Of a stretch of DNA of 64,000 bases, positions 24,581 to 33,457 are shown piece by piece. The translations under genes and the position numbers were made by a program. The stretch lies in contig CAVYFA010000001.1 of the NCBI GenBank assembly GCA_963767715.1, positions 496,001 through 560,000 on the forward strand, read 5' to 3'. Numbering within the stretch: the first letter of the stretch is position 1; each line of letters begins with the position of its first letter. Under the pieces are notes generated by a model that made no database searches, was not told the origin of the DNA, and saw only the letters and a list, made by a program, of their open reading frames with translations. Source of the DNA: CAVSXS01 sp963767715 (lineage in GTDB: Bacteria > Chloroflexota > Ktedonobacteria > Ktedonobacterales > Ktedonobacteraceae).

Positions 24581-26623
24581 TTACACGTCCAAATTCGCGT
24601 TCTTGGCGTGGCTTTCGATGAAGCGCTTGCGTGGGGCGACCTCGTCGCCCATGAGCATGTTGAAGGTTTTGTCGGCTTCGACAGCTTCTTCGATGCTGAC
24701 TTGCAGCATGGTGCGGCGGTCGGGGTCCATGGTGGTTTCCCAGAGGGTTTCGGGGTTCATTTCGCCCAGGCCCTTGTAGCGTCCGACTTCGGGTTCTTTG
24801 CCGTTGTGGGCCGCCTGGTACTCGCCGATGAGCAGGTCGCGCTCCTCTTCGGTGTAGACGAAGCGGATGTCTTTGTTGCTCATCTTGACGTGGAAGAGCG
24901 GGGGCTGCGCGATGTAGAGGTGGCCGTCGGTGATGAGCGGCTCCATGTAGCGATAGAAGAAGGTCAGCAGCAGCGTGCGGATATGCGAACCGTCCACGTC
25001 GGCGTCGCACATCAGGACGATGCGGCCGTAGCGCAGGCGGGCCTTGTTGAAGTTCTCGTCGATGCCGGCGCCGATGGCGGTGATGATGTTCTTGACTTCC
25101 TCGTTCTTCAGGATTTTGTCGAGGCCGACGCGCTCGACGTTGAGGATTTTGCCGCGCAGGGGCAGGATGGCCTGGAAGCGGCGGTCACGGCCTTGTTTTG
25201 CTGAACCGCCGGCCGAATCGCCCTCCACGAGATACAACTCGCAGCGGTCGGCGTGCTTTTCGGAGCAGTCGGCCAGCTTGCCGGGAAGTGTGGAATCCAG
25301 GGCGTTCTTGCGCTGGATCAGGTCGCGAGCGGCGCGGGCGGCTTCGCGGGCCTGCGCGGAGAGCACGCACTTGCTGATGATGGCTTTGGCCTCGCTGGGC
25401 GTCTCCTCGAGGTACTTGTTGAGCATGTCGGCGGTGACGGTTTCCACGACGGGACGTACCTCGGCATTGTTCAGCTTGGCTTTGGTCTGCGCCTCGAACT
25501 GCGGGTTGGCGATTTTGACGCTGACGACGGCGGTCAGGCCCTGGCGCACGTCATCGCCGGTCAGGTTGCTGTCCTTGTCTTTGAGCAGGTTCATCTTGCG
25601 CGCGTAGTCGTTGAGCGTGCGAGTGAGGGCGCTGCGGAAGCCGGTGATGTGCATGCCGCCGTCAACGGTGTTGATGCCGTTGGCGAAGGAGAACTCGGTG
25701 GCGTTCCAGCCGTCGTTGTACTGCACGGCCAGCTCGATCTTCATGCCCTCGAGTTCGCGAATGGTACTGACGGGACGCGCCATGATGCGCCCGCGATCCT
25801 TGTTGAGGTAGCGCACGAAGGAGACCAGGCCGCCCTCGAAGTAGAAGGTCACTTCGCGGTCGGTGCGTTCGTCGCGGAGTATGATGGTCATACCGCGGTT
25901 GAGGTAGGCCATTTCGCGGAAACGCTGAGCCAGCGTATCGAAGCTGTAGTCGCGGGTTTCCATGACTTGCAGGTCGGGCAGGAAACTGGTGATCGTGCCG
26001 GTATCGTCCTCTTCGACGAGATCGACTTCGAGCAGTGGCGTGATGGGGATGCCGCGTTCGTAGCGCTGGCGATAGAGGATGCCGTCGCGTTTGACGTCGA
26101 CCTGGCACCATTCTGAGAGCGCGTTGACAACGGAGACGCCCACACCATGCAGGCCGCTGCTGATCTGGTAGCTGCCGCCGCCGAATTTGCCGCCGGCGTG
26201 CAGGATGGTCATGACAACTTCAAGCGTCGAGAGGCCGGGTCGCTGGTGATGCTCTTCAACGGGGATGCCGCGACCATTATCTTCGATGGTGACGGAGCTA
26301 TCGGCGTGAATGGTAACACTGACGGTGTCGGCAAAGCCGGCCATCACTTCGTCGATGCTGTTATCAACGACTTCGGTGATCAGGTGGTGCAGGCCGCGCT
26401 GGTCGGTCGCGCCGATGTACATACCAGGCCGCACGCGCACGGCCTCCAACCCCTCAAGAATCTGGATGTTATGTTCGCCATACTCGCCATTGCCGTTGCC
26501 ATTCCCGTTCACCCTGCCACCCCCATTGCCGTTACCGTTGCCCTTGCCGCCTGTTTGAACCGGAAGCGCACTATCCTGATCTGTTAACTGCTCTGTCATA
26601 AGAGATTCTCTCGTTGTCGCCAT
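24581..26623 (-). CDS. gyrB: DNA gyrase subunit B (type IIA topoisomerase ATPase subunit)
   Basis: 680 residues. A GHKL ATPase domain (EVVDNSIDEVMAGFADTVSV, DNGRGIPV, GLHGVGVSVVNALSEW) is followed by a transducer and a Toprim domain with EGDSAGGSAKQGRD and DADVDGSHIRTLLLTFFYR, ending in PRKRFIESHAKNANLDV as in bacterial GyrB. With GyrA it introduces negative supercoils using ATP. The first 45 residues are a low-complexity Gly/Asn stretch (GNGNGNGGGRVNGNGNGNG) not found in typical GyrB. The start is either ATG 26623 or an ATG eight codons later; neither has a strong SD. A TATGAT box at 26641-26646 suggests a very short leader. No gyrA is nearby. Confidence 0.93.
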   Translation of the reverse strand: MATTRESLMTEQLTDQDSALPVQTGGKGNGNGNGGGRVNGNGNGNGEYGEHNIQILEGLEAVRVRPGMYIGATDQRGLHHLITEVVDNSIDEVMAGFADTVSVTIHADSSVTIEDNGRGIPVEEHHQRPGLSTLEVVMTILHAGGKFGGGSYQISSGLHGVGVSVVNALSEWCQVDVKRDGILYRQRYERGIPITPLLEVDLVEEDDTGTITSFLPDLQVMETRDYSFDTLAQRFREMAYLNRGMTIILRDERTDREVTFYFEGGLVSFVRYLNKDRGRIMARPVSTIRELEGMKIELAVQYNDGWNATEFSFANGINTVDGGMHITGFRSALTRTLNDYARKMNLLKDKDSNLTGDDVRQGLTAVVSVKIANPQFEAQTKAKLNNAEVRPVVETVTADMLNKYLEETPSEAKAIISKCVLSAQAREAARAARDLIQRKNALDSTLPGKLADCSEKHADRCELYLVEGDSAGGSAKQGRDRRFQAILPLRGKILNVERVGLDKILKNEEVKNIITAIGAGIDENFNKARLRYGRIVLMCDADVDGSHIRTLLLTFFYRYMEPLITDGHLYIAQPPLFHVKMSNKDIRFVYTEEERDLLIGEYQAAHNGKEPEVGRYKGLGEMNPETLWETTMDPDRRTMLQVSIEEAVEADKTFNMLMGDEVAPRKRFIESHAKNANLDV

Positions 26624-26820
26624 AGCATTGAAAGCCTTTTATCATAAAAGAACACTGATTAGCCCATCATTGCGAGGGAGATATTTTGTCACTTCAAGCA
26701 TTCTTTGCGAGCGCTGAATAAGTGGTATTATCCACGTGTTCGTGACAACCCATTATACCACAAAAGCGCTCCCCAGGCAAATTGAGAGAGAGATGAGTTC
26801 CATCACATTCCAAAGTTTTT

Positions 26821-26860
26821 CCAGGGCGACCGCAAAGGTGCGCCCTTGCGGTCGCCCTGG
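26821..26860. repeat. Inverted repeat, CCAGGGCGACCGC family
   Basis: CCAGGGCGACCGCAA (26821-26835) and TTGCGGTCGCCCTGG (26846-26860) are exact complements with a 10-bp spacer. It lies just downstream of the zinc-ribbon gene and upstream of gyrB. The same outer sequence CAGGGCGACCGC recurs at 43778-43868. Confidence 0.8.
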
Positions 26861-26878
26861 GATATTCCCCCCTGTACG

Positions 26879-27475
26879 TCAGTAACGCGGGCCCAACTGG
26901 CCGCTCATGGGTACGCCTGGCTGGCCCTGCATGATGGGCATGCCCGGGATGCTCTGCATAGGGATCGGCGCGAGATTGGTTGCGCAGTAGGGACAGAACG
27001 ACCAGCGCAGTTCCAGCAGGCGCTCGCACTTGGGGCATGGGCGTTTCAGCTTCTGGCTGCAGGACGGGCAAATCTGGAAGTCGGATTCGATACGCGCGTG
27101 GCAGTTGCTACAGGTCTGCCGCTCGGTCATCTCGGCCAGAAGGGACTCTTCTTCGAGCTGGCGCTCGTAGATTTCGGCCAGCGTCTGGCGTGGGCGAAGG
27201 ATCATATAGATAAAGAGGCCGCCGATGAAAAAGACAGCTACCAGCAGCGTCGCCAATATCTGAGTCAGCAGGTCCTGGGAGCGCGAACGTATGTCGCGGA
27301 ACGTCCAGATAATCAGGCTGATCCAGAAAATGACGATAAAGGCTACAAGAAAACCAACCACTACCCCTAAGACCTTGTTCAAGGTGTCCAACACATTACT
27401 TCCACTGGTCGTAGTAACAGGAGTAGGAGTAGGAGTGGGAGAAGCGGCAATCATAAGCAAAGTATTCACACTCAC
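26879..27475 (-). CDS. Membrane-anchored zinc-ribbon protein
   Basis: 198 residues. A Thr/Pro-rich N-terminus (PTPTPTPV) is followed by two hydrophobic helices (about 35-58, VLGVVVGFLVAFIVIFWISL, and about 70-92), a charged segment (IYERQLEEESLLAEMTER), then two CxxC-CxxC zinc ribbons: CSNC with CPSC and CPKC with CPYC. A Pro/Gly/Met/Gln-rich tail closes the protein. The zinc ribbons are probably cytoplasmic and may bind partners; function is unknown. It lies upstream of gyrB on the same strand, separated by 255 bp that include a palindrome. Confidence 0.75.
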   Translation of the reverse strand: MSVNTLLMIAASPTPTPTPVTTTSGSNVLDTLNKVLGVVVGFLVAFIVIFWISLIIWTFRDIRSRSQDLLTQILATLLVAVFFIGGLFIYMILRPRQTLAEIYERQLEEESLLAEMTERQTCSNCHARIESDFQICPSCSQKLKRPCPKCERLLELRWSFCPYCATNLAPIPMQSIPGMPIMQGQPGVPMSGQLGPRY

Positions 27476-27558
27476 AGGTCTACGCCCCTTTCAGCATACA
27501 CAAGGCTTTTCAAGTAATACAACGTAAACAGCATACAAAAAGGATACATATCAGGACA

Positions 27559-30500
27559 TTATGGTAAGAAAAGCAGTGTCACGATCTCGCCCGCGCGCAC
27601 GCCGATGTGCAGAGGCTCATCCCCACCCCAGAAGAGCTGTTCCCGCGCTTCTTCTACCAGGTTTGCCACAAAAGCCTGGCTCGCCGCAAAGCCCGGTCGA
27701 ATGCTCGCCTCAACCGCATGGCGCAGGGGGTTGTAAACGCGTACAACCAGACCCTCGCCGTCATACTGACGCTTGATGGCGCTCACCACCAGGCCACGCG
27801 GCTCAACCTCGACCATGTTCGCTGTCGCGGGCAGTTCTCCTGTGTGCTGGTCGGTGACGAGTACGCGCACAGGTGTATTGAAGGCCTGCGCCTCGCGCAA
27901 GACGAGCGCCTCCTCCGACTCCCATGTCCCGAGGTGCGGGACAAGGGCGTAGTCGAAGACGCTCAGTCCCTGGCACTGCGCCTCCGGCGTGAATAGAGGC
28001 GGCCCGGCGTGGCCACGACGGGTTGCGAGATCACCACGCGAGAGCCATTCCACGCAACGCAGCAGGGTCACGGCCACGGCGCTGTGCCCATCTTCATCCG
28101 TGATCACTTCGTACTCTGGAAGGCCCCGGTTAAGAACACCCAGAGCAAGCGAGCCATCACTTACGTCAACAAAACGCTTCTGCGGGTAACAATTGACCGG
28201 CTCCTCGATCCACTCGGCGACATCCGCCGGGCGAATCAGCGCGGCCGGGCGTTCGCGCACCTCGAAGACACCTTCGGCTGAAGCTGTCTCTACTATATAT
28301 AATACGGGAAAGGTAGCGCGAAGGATGTGATCTCTGGCATTATTTTCCACACTGGTACGAATATCGATGCGCTTCACACCGGGCGCGAGCGTGACTTCGC
28401 TGCTGATGGGGCAAAGGACGCGCTCATCGCTGCGGCCGGTCCGGTCGGGCGAGCAGGCGGCGGGCAGCGCCATGTCACCTTGGATGGTGAGCCGCGATAG
28501 CACGGGCGAGGAATGCACCTCTATCGCAGGCGCACCGGCAAGCGTGCCGATGAGCAGGTCATTCGCTGGTGGGCAATAATTGTAGAGATCACCGATATCG
28601 CCGCTATCGACGAAACGGTTCAGGCCGGGATAGCGCGCGCCCGTCTGTTTATCGGTCACGGTGAGCGTGCCGTCCGCCGGGTCGGCTTCGACGCGGTAGA
28701 ATTCGTTTTCGATAAAGGGGGATGGGACGTTTTCGATTGGGGAGGATGGGGGTGGGACTGCGGAGGGCAGGCCGTGGGGATAGAGCCAGAAGGTTTTGAG
28801 GCCGTAGGCGGGTAGGTCGGCGGCGACGAACTCCAGCACGGCGCGAGCGAGGTCGGTGACGGTGAAGACGATGGTCTCGATGTCTTCGCGCTGCAAGAGG
28901 GCCAGTACGCGGCGCACGGACTCGGCGAGCGCTTCCCGGCGGACGACGACCTGGCCGGGCGGCGTAAGCACAAGATCGACACCGACGACGCCCGGCGGCT
29001 GATCCTCTTCCTTGATCTGCACGTTGCTGACCTCGAAGCCCTTGCCCGGCTCACCGACAAAGCCGAGGAAGCTGCCGATGGTATTCTCGGCCATGGTAAT
29101 GAAGTCTTCGGGATGCGTCACGCCTTCCAGGGCAATGGCGGAGGCGATCATCTCGCGCGAGAAGGCCATAGAGCCGATTTCCTGCTGCCACTTCTTGAGC
29201 ATGCCGAAGGGCAGAGACGTGCCTTGCTCATCCACAATGACGGCTTCGCGGCTCAGCGCGGCAAGCTGCATATTGGCCTGCACCGCTTCTGTGCGGGGAC
29301 CCGGCGCGGGATTGAAGACGACGATAGGAATGGCAGCCCGACTCATTTGCTCAGCCTGCGCTGAAAGAGCGGCAGGCGGGCGCGTATCGACGCGCGCAAC
29401 GAGATATTGCATGGCCTCCAGGACGAGCTGTTCACCGATCTGCTGGCTCTGATCGAAGCGCACGCGGTTTTCGCGATGCACCTGGTCAATGCTACAGCCG
29501 CAGATGCTGTCGTGTGGGTGATTGTGCAGGAGGTATTTCCAGGCAAGCTCTACCAATCCCCGTGGATAGGGAGCACCCTGCCGGGCGGCCCAGGCGGTCA
29601 GCGGCTCAACCCAGCGTTCCAGAAGGTGTTCGGTGGCGGCGTTCTGCTGCTTGATCCACATGCGCGTTGAAAGAACGGATGGCAGCAGGTGGGCATACTG
29701 GCTACTGCGCATCTCGCCTGTGAGGGTTTGCAGGGCATCTTCGCCCTCGCGCTGGATATCCTGTGTGACGGCGGCGACATATTCCGCCAGCGAGCCGATG
29801 CGAATGTGGATGCCGTCGAAGGCCGTGCTGTGCTGATCCTGGTCTTCCCGAGCGGGCAATCGTGTCCGGCCAGCAGGCTCAAAGCCGGTCAGGAGCTTCG
29901 CTTGCTCTGGGCTGAGACGCGCCATGCGTTCGTTTGCTGCCGCGATGACGGCGGGTAGGCCCTCCTGCGGAGCGAGATGGTCGGAGCCATTCATAAAGAG
30001 CAGCGTTGACGTGGTAGCTTTGGGCAGGAGGGTTGAGACGAGCAGGATAGTACGAGTCACAAATTCAGTGGATGTGAGCGGCATGTCGCGAGCGTTCGAG
30101 TAGCCGACGGGATCGGCAAGGTGCAGGACGAGTACCCTTGATCCATCGGGAGCAGTCCAATAAAACTCGCTTTTGCGCGCCTCTGAACCGACTCCGCGCC
30201 AGAAGACGGCGTTATCGATGCCCACGCCGCGCAAGATTTGCGGCAACTGCGCAATATGGCCAAAGGAATCCGGCACATAGCCCACGCGCATCGCTTCGCC
30301 GAACGCAGCGGCGCTGCGCAGACCGATTTGCAGGTTACGAATCAAGGACTCGCCGCTGACGAGGAATTCATCAGGCTGGAGGTACCAGGGACCAATGGAG
30401 ATGCGTCCTGAGCGGGTATAGCGCTTCAAGCGCTCTTCCTGCTCAGGATGTACTTCGAGGAAATCATCCAGGATGATTGTCTGCCCGTCCAGCATAAAGT

Positions 30501-30645
30501 GGGTAAAATGCGGGTCGCGGTCAAGGATATCGAGCAAGGCATTGACGACGTGCACCAGTCGCATACGAAATTGCTGGAAGGTCTGGTACCATTCACGGTC
30601 CCAGTGGGTATGGGGAACCAGGACGATGTTGAGCTGCTCGGTCAT
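27559..30645 (-). CDS. Alpha-mannosidase, glycoside hydrolase family 38
   Basis: 1028 residues. The N-terminal GH38 catalytic barrel starts VLVPHTHWDREWYQTF, with zinc ligands His12 and Asp16, and carries the nucleophile Asp126 in GYVPDSFGH and the further metal-site motif HNHPHDSICGCSIDQVH. A three-helix middle region and large beta domains follow. No signal peptide is visible, so it probably acts inside the cell on mannosides or mannosylglycerate-type solutes, as MngB does; the specificity is inferred. ATG 30645 has AAAGAGG 5 bases upstream. It is divergent from the 30995 envelope gene, and no transporter or PTS partner is adjacent. Confidence 0.92.
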   Translation of the reverse strand: MTEQLNIVLVPHTHWDREWYQTFQQFRMRLVHVVNALLDILDRDPHFTHFMLDGQTIILDDFLEVHPEQEERLKRYTRSGRISIGPWYLQPDEFLVSGESLIRNLQIGLRSAAAFGEAMRVGYVPDSFGHIAQLPQILRGVGIDNAVFWRGVGSEARKSEFYWTAPDGSRVLVLHLADPVGYSNARDMPLTSTEFVTRTILLVSTLLPKATTSTLLFMNGSDHLAPQEGLPAVIAAANERMARLSPEQAKLLTGFEPAGRTRLPAREDQDQHSTAFDGIHIRIGSLAEYVAAVTQDIQREGEDALQTLTGEMRSSQYAHLLPSVLSTRMWIKQQNAATEHLLERWVEPLTAWAARQGAPYPRGLVELAWKYLLHNHPHDSICGCSIDQVHRENRVRFDQSQQIGEQLVLEAMQYLVARVDTRPPAALSAQAEQMSRAAIPIVVFNPAPGPRTEAVQANMQLAALSREAVIVDEQGTSLPFGMLKKWQQEIGSMAFSREMIASAIALEGVTHPEDFITMAENTIGSFLGFVGEPGKGFEVSNVQIKEEDQPPGVVGVDLVLTPPGQVVVRREALAESVRRVLALLQREDIETIVFTVTDLARAVLEFVAADLPAYGLKTFWLYPHGLPSAVPPPSSPIENVPSPFIENEFYRVEADPADGTLTVTDKQTGARYPGLNRFVDSGDIGDLYNYCPPANDLLIGTLAGAPAIEVHSSPVLSRLTIQGDMALPAACSPDRTGRSDERVLCPISSEVTLAPGVKRIDIRTSVENNARDHILRATFPVLYIVETASAEGVFEVRERPAALIRPADVAEWIEEPVNCYPQKRFVDVSDGSLALGVLNRGLPEYEVITDEDGHSAVAVTLLRCVEWLSRGDLATRRGHAGPPLFTPEAQCQGLSVFDYALVPHLGTWESEEALVLREAQAFNTPVRVLVTDQHTGELPATANMVEVEPRGLVVSAIKRQYDGEGLVVRVYNPLRHAVEASIRPGFAASQAFVANLVEEAREQLFWGGDEPLHIGVRAGEIVTLLFLP

Positions 30646-30994
30646 ATATCCTCTTTGCTAGCGGCATCCAATGTGCGAGATAACAGTTATCTATTCTGCG
30701 GTGGGGATATTATAGCGAGCTTGCAAGTAGTCTGCAAGAGTCGCTATTAAATCCATGTCAGTAAATGAGAATGGTTCCGAATGGCGTCCCTGATTTTCTG
30801 TATGCGCCTGGCATTCTGACAAGCCGGCGGTGTGCTATAATTGCCGGTAAGACAAAATTGCTAGAATATTGACGGCAGGCCATAGGGCGGGTATTATGTC
30901 AAACTGTGTCATTGCGTTTCAAAGCTTGTTTACAAGCGTGCGATATTCTGCTATAATTGGTATTGTACTTATGTTCTAGAGGAGGTCCTCCACT
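30646..30994. other. Divergent promoter region, mannosidase and envelope protein genes
   Basis: No gene is seen in this gap. Two TGC-TATAAT extended -10 boxes are on the plus strand, at 30835-30840 and 30952-30957. The second has a TTTACA -35 at 17 bp and is annotated separately. Confidence 0.5.
30929..30957 (+). promoter_or_regulatory. Sigma-70-type promoter for the 30995 gene
   Basis: TTTACA at 30929-30934, a 17-bp spacer, and TATAAT at 30952-30957 preceded by TGC. Transcription would start about 30 bp before the ATG at 30995, which has GGAGG upstream. Confidence 0.65.
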
Positions 30995-31957
30995 ATGGCA
31001 CGAGGCAGTAGCTATGGAGATCCGCTGGATGAGCTGCCACTCTCCGTTACGCCTCAAACCAACATTCCCCGGCGAGCGACTCGTATTTTGCCAGAAGTGC
31101 ATACGGAGGTCATGTCCGAGGCGCAGACTGGCGAGGATGCATACAACGATTACGACGGCCATGATGAGAACGACTACGATGAGCAGTACGCGCTGGTTCC
31201 GGCGAAGAACAGCGGCGGGCTGAGCATGCCGCGTGGGTACACGCCCCTGGCGCGCCATCGATCGTGGATCTCGCTGCTGCTCGTCTGTATTGTGTCTGTC
31301 GGCATTCTATTTGGCGTCGCCATCTCCGCGGGAATGTTCCAGAGGCATGATAATGTGCAGGTGGTACCCTATGCCGGTCAAACCTTCGCGATTCAGGTGG
31401 GCGGCTCGTACAATGCCTTCAATCTGTGGGAAAGCAGCAACGGCCCTCTTCCTCTCCCGGCCAAAACGCCTATACCTGTACAGAGGGGCCCATATTCTGT
31501 GCTCGGCAAGCCAACCATCACGGCAGCATTTATTAACCGCGTGCTCGCCTACTATCATTCGCCAGCGGCAGGATTGGGGCAGCAGATGTACGACCTTGGC
31601 GTGAAGTATGGCATCGACCCGGTCTACGCACTGGCCTTTTTCATGCATGAAAGCCTGTTTGGAACGACCGGTGAGGCGCGCGCCACCCTCTCGTTAGGCA
31701 ACCTGCGCTGCATCCCGACGCGGCCCTGTATTGACCAGAATCGCGGCGGATATGCGCAGATGAATAGCTGGACGGACGGCTTCGAACAGTGGTACAAGCT
31801 GATCCGCAACCTGTACGTGGCGCAGTGGGGACGAGTCACCGTCGATCAGATCATCCCCAAGTACGCGCCCAACAGCGACGGCAACAACGAGGCCGAATAT
31901 ATTGCGACCCTTAAGCACGAGGTCGATACCTGGCACGCCGGGATACTTACGCCGTAA
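30995..31957 (+). CDS. Membrane-anchored glucosaminidase-like envelope protein
   Basis: 320 residues. An acidic cytoplasmic N-terminus (about 1-88, with NDYDGHDENDYDEQY) is followed by one membrane helix (about 90-112, WISLLLVCIVSVGILFGVAI) and an extracytoplasmic part. From about residue 180 the segment AFINRVLAYYHSPAAGLGQQ and then YGIDPVYALAFFMHESLFG resemble lysozyme-fold glucosaminidase/transglycosylase domains; the Glu in MHESLFG is the likely catalytic acid. A peptidoglycan-remodelling role is inferred. AGAGGAGG precedes the ATG. It overlaps the convergent response-regulator gene by 11 bp. Confidence 0.75.
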   Translation: MARGSSYGDPLDELPLSVTPQTNIPRRATRILPEVHTEVMSEAQTGEDAYNDYDGHDENDYDEQYALVPAKNSGGLSMPRGYTPLARHRSWISLLLVCIVSVGILFGVAISAGMFQRHDNVQVVPYAGQTFAIQVGGSYNAFNLWESSNGPLPLPAKTPIPVQRGPYSVLGKPTITAAFINRVLAYYHSPAAGLGQQMYDLGVKYGIDPVYALAFFMHESLFGTTGEARATLSLGNLRCIPTRPCIDQNRGGYAQMNSWTDGFEQWYKLIRNLYVAQWGRVTVDQIIPKYAPNSDGNNEAEYIATLKHEVDTWHAGILTP

Positions 31958-33416
31958 GCAGCCCCTGTTCGTGGGCTTTGCTGATAGCTTCGGTGCGACC
32001 GGAGACGTTGAGTTTCTGGTAGATGTTGGCGAGATGGAAATTGACGGTGCGTTCGCTGACGAAGAGGCGCGCCGCGATTTCTTTATTACGCAGGCCGCGT
32101 GCCAGCAAGCGCAGGACCTCCAGCTCGCGGGCCGTCAGGGTATCGAGCACGCCGCGTCCCTGCCTGCCGAAGCGCGAGATCAGGCGGCCGGCGATCTGCG
32201 GCTGCACCAGCACCTCGCCACGCGCAACCGTTCGAACCGCCTGGGCGAGTTCGTCGGGGGCGATATCCTTAAGGGCATACCCCTCCGCGCCCGCGCGCAA
32301 TGTCTCGTACAGATACTCTTCGCGATCCAACGTGGAGAGCAGCAGAACATGCGTATCGGGGTTCAGTTGTTTGATCTGGCGAAGCGCCTCCAGGCTCTGC
32401 CCCTGCGGAAGCTGCGCATCAAGGATGACCACCTGCGGCCCTAGCTCCGCCGTTTCGCTCACAGCCTGCACACCGTCGACGGCCTCGCCCACCACCCGCA
32501 AATCGGCATAGCTCTCTAGCAGGCGGCGCAGCCCGGCGCGCGTCACAGCCTGGTTGTCTGCGATAAGGATGCGAATGTGACCTGGAGCAGCCTGAGCTAA
32601 TGATAATGAGGCGGAGTTACGAGAGTTTGTGGCAGTGGGCTCGTGCGCAGGTGAGGATGTCGCAACGCGCGAAAATTGGACGTATGGGATGGATACATGG
32701 GCCTGGGTTCCTTGCTCGATGCCTGAAATGACCTCAAACGAGCCGCCGAGATGCTCGACACGACGGCGCAGCAGAAAAAGCGCTGTCTGGGCGAGAGCAT
32801 CGGTTCCCTCGTTCTCACGTGAGGAGAACGGGGGGGCGAGCGATAGCGAGGCGTCTCCGGCGAAGATGCTCAGGGGCGCCTGCTCCGAGGGCACGCCGTC
32901 ATCCTCGATGCTCATCTGCACCTCATCGCGTGCGTAATTCAGCGTGAAACGCAACCGGCGCGCCCCGCTGTGCTGCTGCACTTGCGCGAGCATATCGCGC
33001 GCGACACGGTAGAGCAGTCGCTCGATATCGCCGGAGAGAGGCCGCTCTTCCCCCGAGAAGATGACGCGGCTGGACAGTTGCAGCGTTTCCGCGGTCTCAT
33101 CCACCAGGCGTGAAAGCGCCTCAGCCAGTGACAGGTCGGGCAGCGCATCCAGGGGCTGTGCATCACTGGCGGCGCGCACATCGTAAAGCATCTCGCGCGC
33201 CATCTGCTCCAGGGCCGTCAGCCCGTTCCGCAGGGCGCCCTTATCGAGAGGCATTGCCGCTCCGTCGCTCTCATCAGCGTTTTCGTCACGCACGAGGTTT
33301 TGCAGCACACCGATCTGCGCCATCATGGCGCTCAACACACGCAGCAGGTGAGCATGATCGGCCGGGCTGGCGATTTCGGCCGGCGAAGATGACGATGGCG
33401 TATGTATGGTTTGCAT
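31947..33416 (-). CDS. Degenerate NarX-type kinase domain fused to NarL-type response regulator
   Basis: 489 residues. Residues 20-245 follow the NarX/DegS kinase layout (dimerisation helices, then RLLYRVARDMLAQVQQHS and IEDDG), but the E-L-H-D phosphorylation box is absent, the N-box asparagines read A-Q, and the D-x-G-x-G motif reads DDGVP. Residues 281-395 are a receiver domain with Asp333 in VVILDAQLPQ and Lys in GYALKDIAP; residues 425-489 are a LuxR HTH (LTARELEVLRLLARGLRNKE). The kinase part probably serves as a dimer or sensory module. It is 42 bp downstream of clpB on the same strand. Confidence 0.82.
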   Translation of the reverse strand: MQTIHTPSSSSPAEIASPADHAHLLRVLSAMMAQIGVLQNLVRDENADESDGAAMPLDKGALRNGLTALEQMAREMLYDVRAASDAQPLDALPDLSLAEALSRLVDETAETLQLSSRVIFSGEERPLSGDIERLLYRVARDMLAQVQQHSGARRLRFTLNYARDEVQMSIEDDGVPSEQAPLSIFAGDASLSLAPPFSSRENEGTDALAQTALFLLRRRVEHLGGSFEVISGIEQGTQAHVSIPYVQFSRVATSSPAHEPTATNSRNSASLSLAQAAPGHIRILIADNQAVTRAGLRRLLESYADLRVVGEAVDGVQAVSETAELGPQVVILDAQLPQGQSLEALRQIKQLNPDTHVLLLSTLDREEYLYETLRAGAEGYALKDIAPDELAQAVRTVARGEVLVQPQIAGRLISRFGRQGRGVLDTLTARELEVLRLLARGLRNKEIAARLFVSERTVNFHLANIYQKLNVSGRTEAISKAHEQGLLTA

Positions 33417-33457
33417 GGGAATACTCCCTGTATATTCACATCCTCAGACAAATTACA

